Shown: piece after piece, positions 1 through 6,914 of the stretch | Layout of the letters: each line of letters opens with the position of its first letter | How positions within the stretch are numbered: position 1 is the stretch's first letter | Origin: an uncultured Collinsella sp. | GTDB taxonomy: Bacteria; Actinomycetota; Coriobacteriia; Coriobacteriales; Coriobacteriaceae | NCBI GenBank assembly: GCA_902478825.1 | Contig: CABSMK010000005.1 | Coordinates: 1-26,715, forward strand | Reading direction: 5' to 3' | DNA: 26,715 bases | Position numbers and translations under genes: made by a program | Notes under the pieces: generated by a model | What the model was told of the DNA's origin: nothing | Database searches by the model: none | The model's input: the letters and a program-made list of their open reading frames with translations, nothing else

Positions 1-24
1 CTCGGAGATGTGTATAAGAGACAG
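1..24. other. Nextera adapter remnant (not genomic)
   Basis: The first 24 bases are the end of the Nextera Read 2 transposase adapter: CTCGG followed by the 19-base Tn5 mosaic end. The genomic sequence starts at base 25. Translating through it gives the well-known artefact peptide YKRQ before the first real codons. Confidence 0.97.
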
Positions 25-510
25 ATGCTCGCCATGGCAAAGCTCGAATACCCCGCTGAGGAGCTCAAGCGCTTTCGCTCTGCCCACTCCGTCCCCTATC
101 TCGCCAACACGCCGCTGCGCCGTCGTCCCAAGGATGCAGAGCGCGACTTGGACCCGTGGACGCTCATCGCGCTGATGAGCGCAGCCTGGCGCGAGCTGGA
201 CTACGAGGGCGCCGAACACTACCTGCGCATCCTTGCGCGCTCGTGCCCGCACGCAGCCGAGGCGCTCTACTTCCAAACCGAGTTTCCCGATGGCGTCTAT
301 GCCCGCGTCAACGTGGGTGCAGGCTCCACCGATGAGCTCGTCCTTGCACTCTCCGAGGCGACGCCGGTACTGCAGGAGGGCCTGGGCGCGCCCGACAACG
401 CCAGCTTTGCCGCCTGGGTCGCCACCAACGACATCGTGCGCTCCCAGATCGACGAGCGCATCCTGCGTGCAGCCGAGCAGGGCTTGCCGTTTAAGGGAGG
501 AGACCTCTAA
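25..510 (+). CDS. unrecognised helical protein, 5' end missing
   Basis: I do not recognise this protein. The frame is open through the adapter, so the true N-terminus lies outside the contig; 161 genomic codons remain. The visible part is acidic and Ala/Leu-rich and looks all-helical, with a TPR-like stretch (PWTLIALMSAAWRELDYEGA, then LRILARSCP). Its C-terminal half resembles the C-terminal half of the next protein: both have a PW(T/Y)L start, an A-x2-YLR/ALRE-FA-x-C block and an FA(A/T)W motif near the end. The stop codon overlaps the next start as TAATG at 508-512, so the two are translationally coupled. This suggests tandem paralogues in one operon with the downstream murT-gatD fusion. 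A role in envelope biogenesis is only a guess from position. Confidence 0.75.
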   Translation: MLAMAKLEYPAEELKRFRSAHSVPYLANTPLRRRPKDAERDLDPWTLIALMSAAWRELDYEGAEHYLRILARSCPHAAEALYFQTEFPDGVYARVNVGAGSTDELVLALSEATPVLQEGLGAPDNASFAAWVATNDIVRSQIDERILRAAEQGLPFKGGDL

Positions 511-1553
511 TGGATCCGAGCGTCTACATCCCCGCCTACTTGGAGCGCACCTATCTGGCGTCGCACCCCGAGCTCACCGATGCAGCACGCGAGCTTGTCC
601 ATAACGACATCAGTGCGAATCCTCACAAGTACGCGCAGTCCGAGCATGCCCAGGCGCTGCTGTCCTATGCCGGTGTTCATCGCCACCTGCTCGACGAGCT
701 CCATCGCATTGAGGACATGGGCAGCGACGAGGAGTTCGAGCAGACGCGCAACCGCCTGTTCGACGATATGCGTAATGAACTGCTCAAGATCGTCCGCATC
801 GATGCGCTGGCCGTCGATGCCCAGCTGCTCGCCATCATCCTGGCCGACACGCCCGTCGACGCCTGCCTGGGCGACCTGATGAAGCTCGAGACGAGCACGG
901 CCGACTACCTGCAACAGAGCGTGCCCGGGTTTGATATGGAGGCCCCGCACTACTGGGCCAATAATGTTTTGGCCGACGGTGTCACCGCAGCGGACCTTAC
1001 TGTGAGCGAGCCGGCCCTTATCGGGTGGCTCCACACGCTCGAGGCCATCTCGCAGCTGTGCATGGCGAGCGCTCGTTACCGCGCCGCCGCCAACTATTCT
1101 CGCCGCGTCCTTAAAGCAGAAGGCTATCCCACTCGGGCCGCCGGCACCGTGCTGCTCGCCCTCGCCCGCCTGGAAGACCAGGACGGCTTTTTTGCCCTGG
1201 CCCACCAGCTCGAGGAGCAGATGGGGGCAGACGCACTCGAAAACTCTCCTTGGTACCTGCTCGCCCGCACGATTCTGCTGTTCAAAACAAACAAGATGCG
1301 CCCGGCGACGCGCGCGCTGCGTGAGTTCGCTAACCGTTGCGAGGGTGGCGCGTTCTTCTTGCTGAACCCCATGTACCAGACGCCGTATCTTCCCTGCCGA
1401 CCCGAGCCGCGCGACCCCTGGGACCTTTCGCACCAGGCAGTTTGGGAGGCCGACGGCATTATCTCGGACACCCCCGACTTTGCCACCTGGGCCAATGCCT
1501 GCGAAGACGTATCGCAGCTTGCCCAGGAATTTGCGCGCCGCTACGGTTTCTAG
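510..1553 (+). CDS. unrecognised TPR-like protein, paralogue of the preceding gene
   Basis: This is a 347-residue protein without a recognised family. It has no signal peptide or membrane segment and appears to be all-helical, with Ala/Leu/Arg-rich segments such as ASARYRAAANYSRRVLKAE and ARTILLFKTNKMRPATRALR that read like tetratricopeptide helices. The ATG at 510 overlaps the previous stop (TAATG), and a GGAGGAG ribosome site lies just upstream inside the previous gene, which fixes the start. The last ~90 residues resemble the preceding protein, so the pair probably arose by duplication. It is followed after 45 bases by the murT-gatD fusion on the same strand. A cytoplasmic scaffold role is possible but nothing in the sequence shows a substrate. 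Confidence 0.85.
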   Translation: MDPSVYIPAYLERTYLASHPELTDAARELVHNDISANPHKYAQSEHAQALLSYAGVHRHLLDELHRIEDMGSDEEFEQTRNRLFDDMRNELLKIVRIDALAVDAQLLAIILADTPVDACLGDLMKLETSTADYLQQSVPGFDMEAPHYWANNVLADGVTAADLTVSEPALIGWLHTLEAISQLCMASARYRAAANYSRRVLKAEGYPTRAAGTVLLALARLEDQDGFFALAHQLEEQMGADALENSPWYLLARTILLFKTNKMRPATRALREFANRCEGGAFFLLNPMYQTPYLPCRPEPRDPWDLSHQAVWEADGIISDTPDFATWANACEDVSQLAQEFARRYGF

Positions 1554-1598
1554 TGGCGCACTCGACCCGACCATGTCGTTTACGTTAGGAACGGTTTC

Positions 1599-3776
1599 AT
1601 GAACCTCCGCTCATCTCTTGCCTGTACCTCGAGCGATATCGCTCGCTGGGGGCTGCGCTCCGTCCTTAAGCGCCAGGGTGGCGTACTCCCCGGCCGCATC
1701 GCCATGAAGATCGACCCCGAGTTGCTGAGCGACCTCGCCGGCCTTGTCGACCGCAGCGTGGTGATCACCGGCACCAACGGCAAGACCACCACCTCCAACC
1801 TCATCGCCGACGCTGTTGCCGCCAGCGGTGCCACCGTGGTATGCAACCGCGCCGGCAACAACATGGAGCCGGGCGTGGTGGGCGCACTGCTCGAGGCGCG
1901 CAGCGACCTTAAGCACACTGACAGCGGCAAGCGCGTGGGCGTTTTTGAATGCGATGAGCTCTACACCGTGCGCGTCCTGCCCAAGCTCAAGCCGACGTAC
2001 TTCGTGCTGCTCAACCTGTTCCGCGACCAGCTGGATCGCTATGGCGAGATTGACCACACCCAGGACGTCATCGCCCACGCGCTGGAGCTTTCGCCGGCAA
2101 CGACGCTCATCTACAACGCCGACGACCCGCTGTGTGCCGCAATCGCCGCGCGCGTTCCCAACGCGAGCATCGCCTTTGGCATCGACGGCGCCACCAACAC
2201 CGAGTCCGACCGTATTAGCGACTCACGTTTTTGCTCACAGTGCAACGCGCCGCTGGAGTATGACTACGTGCAATACGGCCAGCTCGGCGCCTACCATTGC
2301 CCCTCGTGCGGCTGGGCCCGTCCCGCGCTGGTCCGTCGCGTGACGGGCGTGGAGCTCGGCTGCAACGGCTATGGTTTTGACCTGGTGTTTGGATCTGATT
2401 CCAGCGCGCCAGCCGCACACATCGCCACGCGCTACAACGGCCTGTACATGGTCTATAACGTTGCCGCCGCCTTCTTTGCCGCACGCGAGTTGGGCGTGGA
2501 CACGGCGTTTCTACAGCCTACGCTCGATGCCTACGTCCCCGCCGGCGGACGCATGGGCCGCTGGGATATCGCCGGCCGCACCGTCGAGGCCAACCTGGCT
2601 AAGAATCCCGTAGGCTTTGATCGACAAATCCAGTCCATCAAGACGGCAGGCGGCAGACTCTGCGCTTTCTTCCTCAACGACAACGACGCCGACGGACACG
2701 ATGTATCGTGGATCTACGACGTCGACTTTGAGCGCATCGCCGACACGCCGGGTCTTGTCGCCTTTGCCGGAGGCACGCGCGCGCACGACATGCAGGTGCG
2801 CCTCAAGTACGCCGGCATCGATGCCGCGATTATCTCGGACGTCGCGCAGGCAATTGGCGCCGTGGCAGACGAGGCTGCCGGCGACACTTTCTACGCCGTC
2901 GCTAACTACACGGCCTTCCCGCCGCTGGTCAAGGAGCTCGACGGGCTGAAAGGCGCTGCCGCCGACGCTGTTGCCGGGCGCGCCGTAGCCCGTGCCGACG
3001 GCAGCGCTCTTCCTGTCGGCATCGTACCAGTCGAGCTTTCGCGCCCGCTGCGCATCGTCTACCTGTATCCCGATGCCCTTAACCTCTACGGTGACGGCGG
3101 CAATGTTATCGCGCTCGAGCGCCGCTGCGTCTGGCGTGGCATTCCCGTGCGTGTAGACGAGGTCCGTATGGGCGAAACGCTTGATTTGACCGATGCCGAT
3201 ATCGTCATGATGGGCGGTGGCTCCGACCGCGATCAGCTAGCCGTGGCACACGAGCTGCTCGCCCAAAAAGACAAGGTCGCGGCCTATGTTGAGGATGGCG
3301 GCTCGCTGCTCGCCATCTGTGGCAGCTATCAGCTGCTCGGCCGTTCGTACTATATGGGCGAGGATCGCATTGAGGGTCTGGGGGTCATTGCCGCCGAAAC
3401 CGTACGCGGCTCCGACCGCCTGATCGGCAACGTAGCCGTCAAAACCGATCTGGCACCCGAGCCCTTTGTGGGATTTGAGAACCACGGCGGCCGCACCCTG
3501 CTCGATGCAGAGGCCACGCCACTCGGAACGTCCGTCGTCACGGGCACCGGCAACAACGGCGACGATGGTCTTGAGGGCCTCATCTACAAGGGCGTCATCG
3601 GCACGTACCTGCACGGACCGGCACTGCCCAAGAACCCCGAACTCGCCGACTGGCTCATTACCCACGCCCTCGAGCGCCGTGGCGACGCCCAGGCCACAGC
3701 CCTGCTGCCGCTCAAGCCCCTCGACGACACCTACGAGCGCGCCGCCCACGACGCAGCCATGAAGCTCCTCCCCTAG
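1599..3776 (+). CDS. murT-gatD: fused MurT-GatD lipid II isoglutaminyl synthase
   Basis: This 725-residue protein joins a Mur-ligase-like MurT half and a class I glutamine amidotransferase GatD half. In known systems these are two proteins that together amidate the D-Glu alpha-carboxyl of lipid II to D-isoglutamine. The MurT half shows the ATP loop GTNGKTTT at 58-65, a four-cysteine zinc ribbon (C212, C215, C234, C237) and the C-terminal DUF1727 region with WIYDVDFE near 371-378. After a short Ala-rich linker (about 450-480) the GatD half begins at about LRIVYLYPDALN (484). It has the nucleophile Cys574 in LLAICGSYQ and the catalytic His672 in GTYLHGP. No stop or frame change separates the halves. 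An AGGAA site 8 bases before the ATG supports the start. A strong terminator follows 7 bases after the stop. Confidence 0.93.
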   Translation: MNLRSSLACTSSDIARWGLRSVLKRQGGVLPGRIAMKIDPELLSDLAGLVDRSVVITGTNGKTTTSNLIADAVAASGATVVCNRAGNNMEPGVVGALLEARSDLKHTDSGKRVGVFECDELYTVRVLPKLKPTYFVLLNLFRDQLDRYGEIDHTQDVIAHALELSPATTLIYNADDPLCAAIAARVPNASIAFGIDGATNTESDRISDSRFCSQCNAPLEYDYVQYGQLGAYHCPSCGWARPALVRRVTGVELGCNGYGFDLVFGSDSSAPAAHIATRYNGLYMVYNVAAAFFAARELGVDTAFLQPTLDAYVPAGGRMGRWDIAGRTVEANLAKNPVGFDRQIQSIKTAGGRLCAFFLNDNDADGHDVSWIYDVDFERIADTPGLVAFAGGTRAHDMQVRLKYAGIDAAIISDVAQAIGAVADEAAGDTFYAVANYTAFPPLVKELDGLKGAAADAVAGRAVARADGSALPVGIVPVELSRPLRIVYLYPDALNLYGDGGNVIALERRCVWRGIPVRVDEVRMGETLDLTDADIVMMGGGSDRDQLAVAHELLAQKDKVAAYVEDGGSLLAICGSYQLLGRSYYMGEDRIEGLGVIAAETVRGSDRLIGNVAVKTDLAPEPFVGFENHGGRTLLDAEATPLGTSVVTGTGNNGDDGLEGLIYKGVIGTYLHGPALPKNPELADWLITHALERRGDAQATALLPLKPLDDTYERAAHDAAMKLLP

Positions 3777-3783
3777 CACCCCA

Positions 3784-3821
3784 CCACCACAAAGGGGACA
3801 GGCACCTTTGTGGTGGTTTTT
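3784..3821 (+). terminator. intrinsic terminator after murT-gatD
   Basis: A perfect 11-bp stem (CCACCACAAAG at 3784-3794 with CTTTGTGGTGG at 3806-3816) is followed by five T residues. The loop reads GGGACAGGCAC. Confidence 0.9.
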
Positions 3822-3860
3822 CAGTTTGCCAACGATATGTGAACGGCTAAAAAAGTCTGC

Positions 3861-3866
3861 TATACT
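3861..3866 (+). promoter_or_regulatory. -10 box for tRNA-Glu
   Basis: TATACT lies 10 bases before the mature tRNA 5' end, the expected distance for a tRNA promoter. A matching -35 is weak (TGTGAA near 3838-3843). Confidence 0.6.
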
Positions 3867-3876
3867 CTTTCCCGCT

Positions 3877-3953
3877 GTCCCCATCGTCTAGCGGCCAAGG
3901 ACGCCACCCTTTCAAGGTGGATATCGCGGGTTCGAATCCCGCTGGGGGCACCA
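3877..3953 (+). tRNA. tRNA-Glu (anticodon UUC), CCA encoded
   Basis: The cloverleaf is complete. The acceptor stem pairs GTCCCCA with TGGGGGC (one G-T pair). The anticodon stem CCACC/GGTGG encloses loop CTTTCAA with anticodon TTC at 3911-3913. The T-arm is CGGGTTCGAATCCCG, the discriminator is A, and CCA is encoded at 3951-3953. It reads glutamate codons GAA/GAG. Confidence 0.96.
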
Positions 3954-3965
3954 TTTGAATTGAAG

Positions 3966-3996
3966 AGCCCGTTACCCTCGCGGTAGCGGGCTTTTT
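3966..3996 (+). terminator. terminator after tRNA-Glu
   Basis: The 11-bp stem AGCCCGTTACC/GGTAGCGGGCT (one T-G pair) with a 5-base loop is followed by a T run, 12 bases after the tRNA CCA. Confidence 0.9.
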
Positions 3997-4005
3997 GCTA
4001 CCGAT

Positions 4006-4045
4006 ATGCCGGGATTCGAACCCGACAGGGTGCGAATCCCGGCAT
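4006..4045. repeat. tRNA T-arm-like palindrome
   Basis: Arms 4006-4018 and 4033-4045 are perfect 13-base inverted repeats. After one A/G mismatch, four more pairs (A4020 and CCC 4021-4023 with GGGT 4028-4031) close around the loop GACA. Bases 4010-4024 are the exact reverse complement of the 15-base T-arm of the tRNA-Glu just upstream. There is no acceptor, D or anticodon arm, so it is not a tRNA. It may be a remnant left by an element that used the tRNA as a target, but a T-arm is itself nearly palindromic, so the likeness could be partly trivial. Confidence 0.6.
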
Positions 4046-4185
4046 CATCGCAAGGCCTGTGGGCAAAAAATAGCAAATATGAGTACTGTTACCATTTTAG
4101 TAACAGCAATTTCATGCCTTCAGAAGACGATTTAGACGTCAGGCGTCCTACGGCGGAAGAATTGCAGACGTTTATCGGCTAAGTA
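4006..4185 (+). CDS. possible 59-codon ORF inside repeat region (doubtful)
   Basis: An ATG at 4006 opens a 59-codon frame to TAA at 4183. The start falls in the tRNA T-arm-like palindrome. The last ~22 residues, from an internal ATG at 4114 (MPSEDDLDVRRPTAEELQTF), look like real protein, with an acidic segment and an Arg-Pro turn. No good ribosome site is visible before either ATG, and codon use is unlike the neighbours (AT-rich third positions). It could be a small peptide, the decayed 3' end of a lost gene, or chance reading through a repeat. Confidence 0.25.
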
Positions 4186-4280
4186 CTTGGACATATGTTG
4201 CGTAACACTTCATATTTTGCAAATAAATAATGCTACAGGACTTGTGACAGTACTCATATTTGACGTTTTTTGTCCACGCC
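4057..4280. mobile_element. putative MITE-like element with inverted-repeat ends
   Basis: CAAATATGAGTACTGTTAC at 4074-4092 is repeated inverted at 4244-4262 (18 of 19 bases match). The similarity extends outward: a left GTGGGCAAAAAA corresponds to a right arm whose complement reads GTGGACAAAAAA. The core between the arms is about 150 bp and is much more AT-rich than the genome around it. A further small hairpin (CTGTTAC/GTAACAG, 4087-4107) overlaps the left arm. There is no transposase. I see no clear target duplication. A non-autonomous element or a structured intergenic repeat fits best. Confidence 0.45.
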
Positions 4281-4335
4281 CCCTTATTGCGTGGGCGAAT
4301 CAGGTGCAAAACGGGCTTCAAAGCGTCCTTCGCAA

Positions 4336-4369
4336 ACAAAAACCGGGGCCCGCATGATGCGGACCCCGG
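4336..4369 (-). terminator. terminator after glnN
   Basis: On the minus strand the 13-bp stem CCGGGGTCCGCAT/ATGCGGGCCCCGG (one mismatch) is followed by a T run (A-rich at 4336-4342). It lies 32 bases past the glnN stop. Confidence 0.88.
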
Positions 4370-4400
4370 CTCAATACCGTGACGATATGTCAGTTACGCT

Positions 4401-6488
4401 CTACACGTAGAACAGAATGTCGTCGTAGGTCGGGACCGGCCAGTAGTCGGCGGCCACGATCTCCTCCATGGCATCCACGGCGGCGCGCAGCGTATCCATA
4501 GCGGGAACGACCTCGTGCGCGTACACGTTGGCCTGCTCCTGACCATCGAGGCCCTCGGCCTTCTGATGCACGGCGTCAAGCGCCTTGATGGAGTCGTTGA
4601 TGGTGGTGATGCCGTTGCAGAGCTTGTTGAGCGTGTTCTGCTCACACTGCATGGCGGCCTCGGCGCCGGCGGCACGAATAGTCTCAAGGCCCTTAGCGAC
4701 CTTGGTGGCATAGGCGGTAATGACCGGGCGATAGGTACGACGCGCCTCGCGAACCATCGTGGTAGCCTCGATGTTCATGAGCTTGTTGTACTTCTCGAGC
4801 TTGCAATCGTAGCGGCACTGGGCCTCGGCCTTGGTCAGAACACCCGTCTCCTCAAAGAGCGCAATGGCCTTATCGGAAACAAAGGCGGGCAGGGCGTCGG
4901 CCGTGGTCTTGTTGTTGGCAAGGCCGCGCTTCTCGGCCTCGACGGGCCACTCATCGGAGTAGCCGTCACCGGAGAACAGGATGCGCTGGTGATCGGTCAG
5001 CACCTTCTTGCAGTATTCGAGCGCGGCGTCCTGGAACTTATCCTCGGGCGTACCCTCAAGCGCGTCGGCGAAGGACTTGAGCGACTTGGCCACGGCGGCA
5101 TCGAGCACCAGGTTGGAGTCGGAGACGTTCTGCTCGGAGCCGCAGGCACGGAACTCGAACTTGTTGCCGGTGAAGGCAAACGGGGAGGTGCGGTTGCGGT
5201 CGGTGTTGTCCTGCATCAGCTTGGGCAGGGTATCGGCGCCCAGGTCGAGCACGCCGCGCGTGGCATGGACGGAAGCCTTGCCATCGATGATCTTCTCGAC
5301 GACCTCGGTAAGCTGGTCGCCCAGGAAGATGGACATAATCGCCGGAGGAGCCTCGTTGGCGCCCAGACGATGGTCGTTGCCGGCCGAGGCAACAGAGGCA
5401 CGCAGGAGCTCCTGATAGTTATCGACGGCCTCAATCACCGCGGTGAGGAAGACGATGAACTGCAGGTTGTCGAGCGGGGTGTCGCCTGGATCGAGCAGAT
5501 TCTCGGACTCGGTGCCAAGCGACCAGTTGTTGTGCTTGCCCGAACCATTGATGCCCTCAAAGGGCTTCTCGTGCAGCAGGCAGACCAAGTCGTGGCGGGA
5601 GGCGATGAGCTTCATCTTCTCCATCATGACCAGATTCTGGTCGATGGCCTCGTTGACTTCGCCATAGACGGGGGCAAGCTCATGCTGGCAGGGAGCAACC
5701 TCGTTGTGCTTGGTCTTGGCGGGAATGCCAAGCGCCCACAGCTCATCGTCCAGGTCCTTCATATAGGCCGAGACGGTGGGGCGGATAGCGCCAAAGTAAT
5801 GCTCCTCGAGCTCCTGGCCCTTGCAGGGAGCGGCGCCAAAGAGGGTGCGGCCGGTAATGACCAGGTCCTTGCGCTTGCGGTAGGCGTCCTTCTTGATCAG
5901 GAAGTACTCCTGCTCGTCGCCCACGGAAGGAACGACCTTCTTGGGGGTCTTACCGAACAGCGCCAAAACGCGCTTAGACTCACGCGAGAGCGCGGTCATG
6001 GAACGCAGCAGCGGGGTCTTCTTGTCCAGGGCCTCGCCCGTGTAGGAGCAGAAAGCCGTGGGGATGCACAGGACATCGTCCTTGATAAAGGCGGGGCTAG
6101 TGGGGTCCCAAGCGGTGTAGCCACGGGCCTCGAAGGTAGCACGCAGGCCGCCGTTGGGGAAGCTCGAGGCATCGGGCTCGCCCTGGATGAGGTTCTTGCC
6201 CGTAAACTTGGTAATGGCGGTGCCGTCGTGGTTGGGCTCCAGGAAGCTGTCGTGCTTCTCGGAAGTAATGCCCGAAAGCGGCTGGAACCAGTGCGCATAG
6301 TGCGTCGCGCCCTTGGAGATGGCCCAGACCTTCATGGCATGGGCAACGGCGTTGGCCACATCTAGGTCGAGCGGCTCACCGCCCTCGAGGGTTGCAGCAA
6401 GGCGCTTCCAAATGTCCTTGGGGAGGTAGTCCTTCATGACTTCCTCAGAGAACACCATGGTCCCGAAGCGGTCAGTAAGTTCGGCCAT
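4401..6488 (-). CDS. glnN: glutamine synthetase type III
   Basis: This 695-residue enzyme makes glutamine from glutamate, ammonia and ATP in the cytosol. Its length and motifs are those of the large dodecameric type III family and not the ~450-residue GlnA. The family signatures are present: NEVAPCQHELAP around residues 258-270 and GINGSGKHNNWSLGTESEN around 310-328. The start chosen is the ATG at 6488 (MAELTDRFG), because AAGGGAG lies 8 bases upstream. An in-frame ATG 21 codons further out has no ribosome site and would add an atypical N-terminus. It is a single-gene transcript ending in a strong terminator, divergent from metF across a 426-bp region with several dyads. A nearby nitrogen-responsive operator is plausible but not shown. 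Confidence 0.96.
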   Translation of the reverse strand: MAELTDRFGTMVFSEEVMKDYLPKDIWKRLAATLEGGEPLDLDVANAVAHAMKVWAISKGATHYAHWFQPLSGITSEKHDSFLEPNHDGTAITKFTGKNLIQGEPDASSFPNGGLRATFEARGYTAWDPTSPAFIKDDVLCIPTAFCSYTGEALDKKTPLLRSMTALSRESKRVLALFGKTPKKVVPSVGDEQEYFLIKKDAYRKRKDLVITGRTLFGAAPCKGQELEEHYFGAIRPTVSAYMKDLDDELWALGIPAKTKHNEVAPCQHELAPVYGEVNEAIDQNLVMMEKMKLIASRHDLVCLLHEKPFEGINGSGKHNNWSLGTESENLLDPGDTPLDNLQFIVFLTAVIEAVDNYQELLRASVASAGNDHRLGANEAPPAIMSIFLGDQLTEVVEKIIDGKASVHATRGVLDLGADTLPKLMQDNTDRNRTSPFAFTGNKFEFRACGSEQNVSDSNLVLDAAVAKSLKSFADALEGTPEDKFQDAALEYCKKVLTDHQRILFSGDGYSDEWPVEAEKRGLANNKTTADALPAFVSDKAIALFEETGVLTKAEAQCRYDCKLEKYNKLMNIEATTMVREARRTYRPVITAYATKVAKGLETIRAAGAEAAMQCEQNTLNKLCNGITTINDSIKALDAVHQKAEGLDGQEQANVYAHEVVPAMDTLRAAVDAMEEIVAADYWPVPTYDDILFYV

Positions 6489-6572
6489 ACGGAACTCCCT
6501 TCGTATCGGCACCGCGTGAGAAGCGGTGTTGATTACTAACGAACGAGTCATAGCTTAGACTCGCCGTGTTTC

Positions 6573-6601
6573 CGCGACATTACCGTTATGTTGCTGTCGC
6601 G
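6573..6601. promoter_or_regulatory. dyad CGCGACA-N15-TGTCGCG, candidate glnN operator
   Basis: A perfect 7-bp inverted repeat extends with one bulge to GTTTC/GAAAC on both sides. It sits about 90 bases upstream of the glnN start, overlapping the best promoter candidate. Confidence 0.45.
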
Positions 6602-6724
6602 AAACCAATCAATGAGGTTACCCTATCGAGGCGGCGTTGCCACCCTCAACAGCCAATCAACTGCATAAATTGCAGACCTCTCTCCATGGTTTAAGGGTAG
6701 TCAATTTGGGATGGAGCTCTATTA

Positions 6725-6750
6725 ACTGGTATTTTGCATCAGATACCAGT
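6725..6750. promoter_or_regulatory. dyad ACTGGTAT-N10-ATACCAGT
   Basis: A perfect 8-bp inverted repeat with 10-base spacing lies midway between glnN and metF. A related half-site (TTGGTATC) occurs near 6815. No T run follows, so an operator is more likely than a terminator. Confidence 0.45.
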
Positions 6751-6914
6751 CTTTATAGTCCGTGCCTAGATTAGCCGCTCTGTTATAGAGAAAGCCGATA
6801 GCAAGGCATCTTTGATTGGTATCCTCAAATAGCGAGTGAAACTCCACCGTGGCACAGTAGTGCTGTAGAATCCTTACAACACATCACACTATTACGTATC
6901 TAGAGGAGCACGAT

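Larger units (their letters stand above)
6489..6914. promoter_or_regulatory. divergent glnN/metF control region
   Basis: This 426-bp stretch contains no gene. It is more AT-rich than its surroundings and carries three dyads: 6573-6601, 6661-6675 (CTGCA-N5-TGCAG) and 6725-6750. A possible glnN promoter on the minus strand is TTGATT (complement of 6607-6612) followed after 16 bases by CATAAC, which would place the first dyad inside the promoter. No convincing metF promoter hexamers were found. The metF ribosome site AGGAG is at 6903-6907. Confidence 0.5.

Noticed and set aside
4006..4045. A second tRNA on the minus strand
   Set aside because: Only a T-arm-like hairpin is present; no acceptor, D or anticodon arm can be drawn.
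4515..6365. A 616-codon open frame on the plus strand opposite glnN
   Set aside because: Shadow of the type III glutamine synthetase, with low-complexity Gly/Val/Leu translation.
6489..6551. Longer glnN start (MTRSLVIN)
   Set aside because: It has no ribosome site, while MAELTDRFG has AAGGGAG at the correct distance and matches the family N-terminus.
6600..6914. SAM, B12 or T-box riboswitch ahead of metF
   Set aside because: None of the conserved boxes of these classes was found by eye. A covariance search would be decisive.
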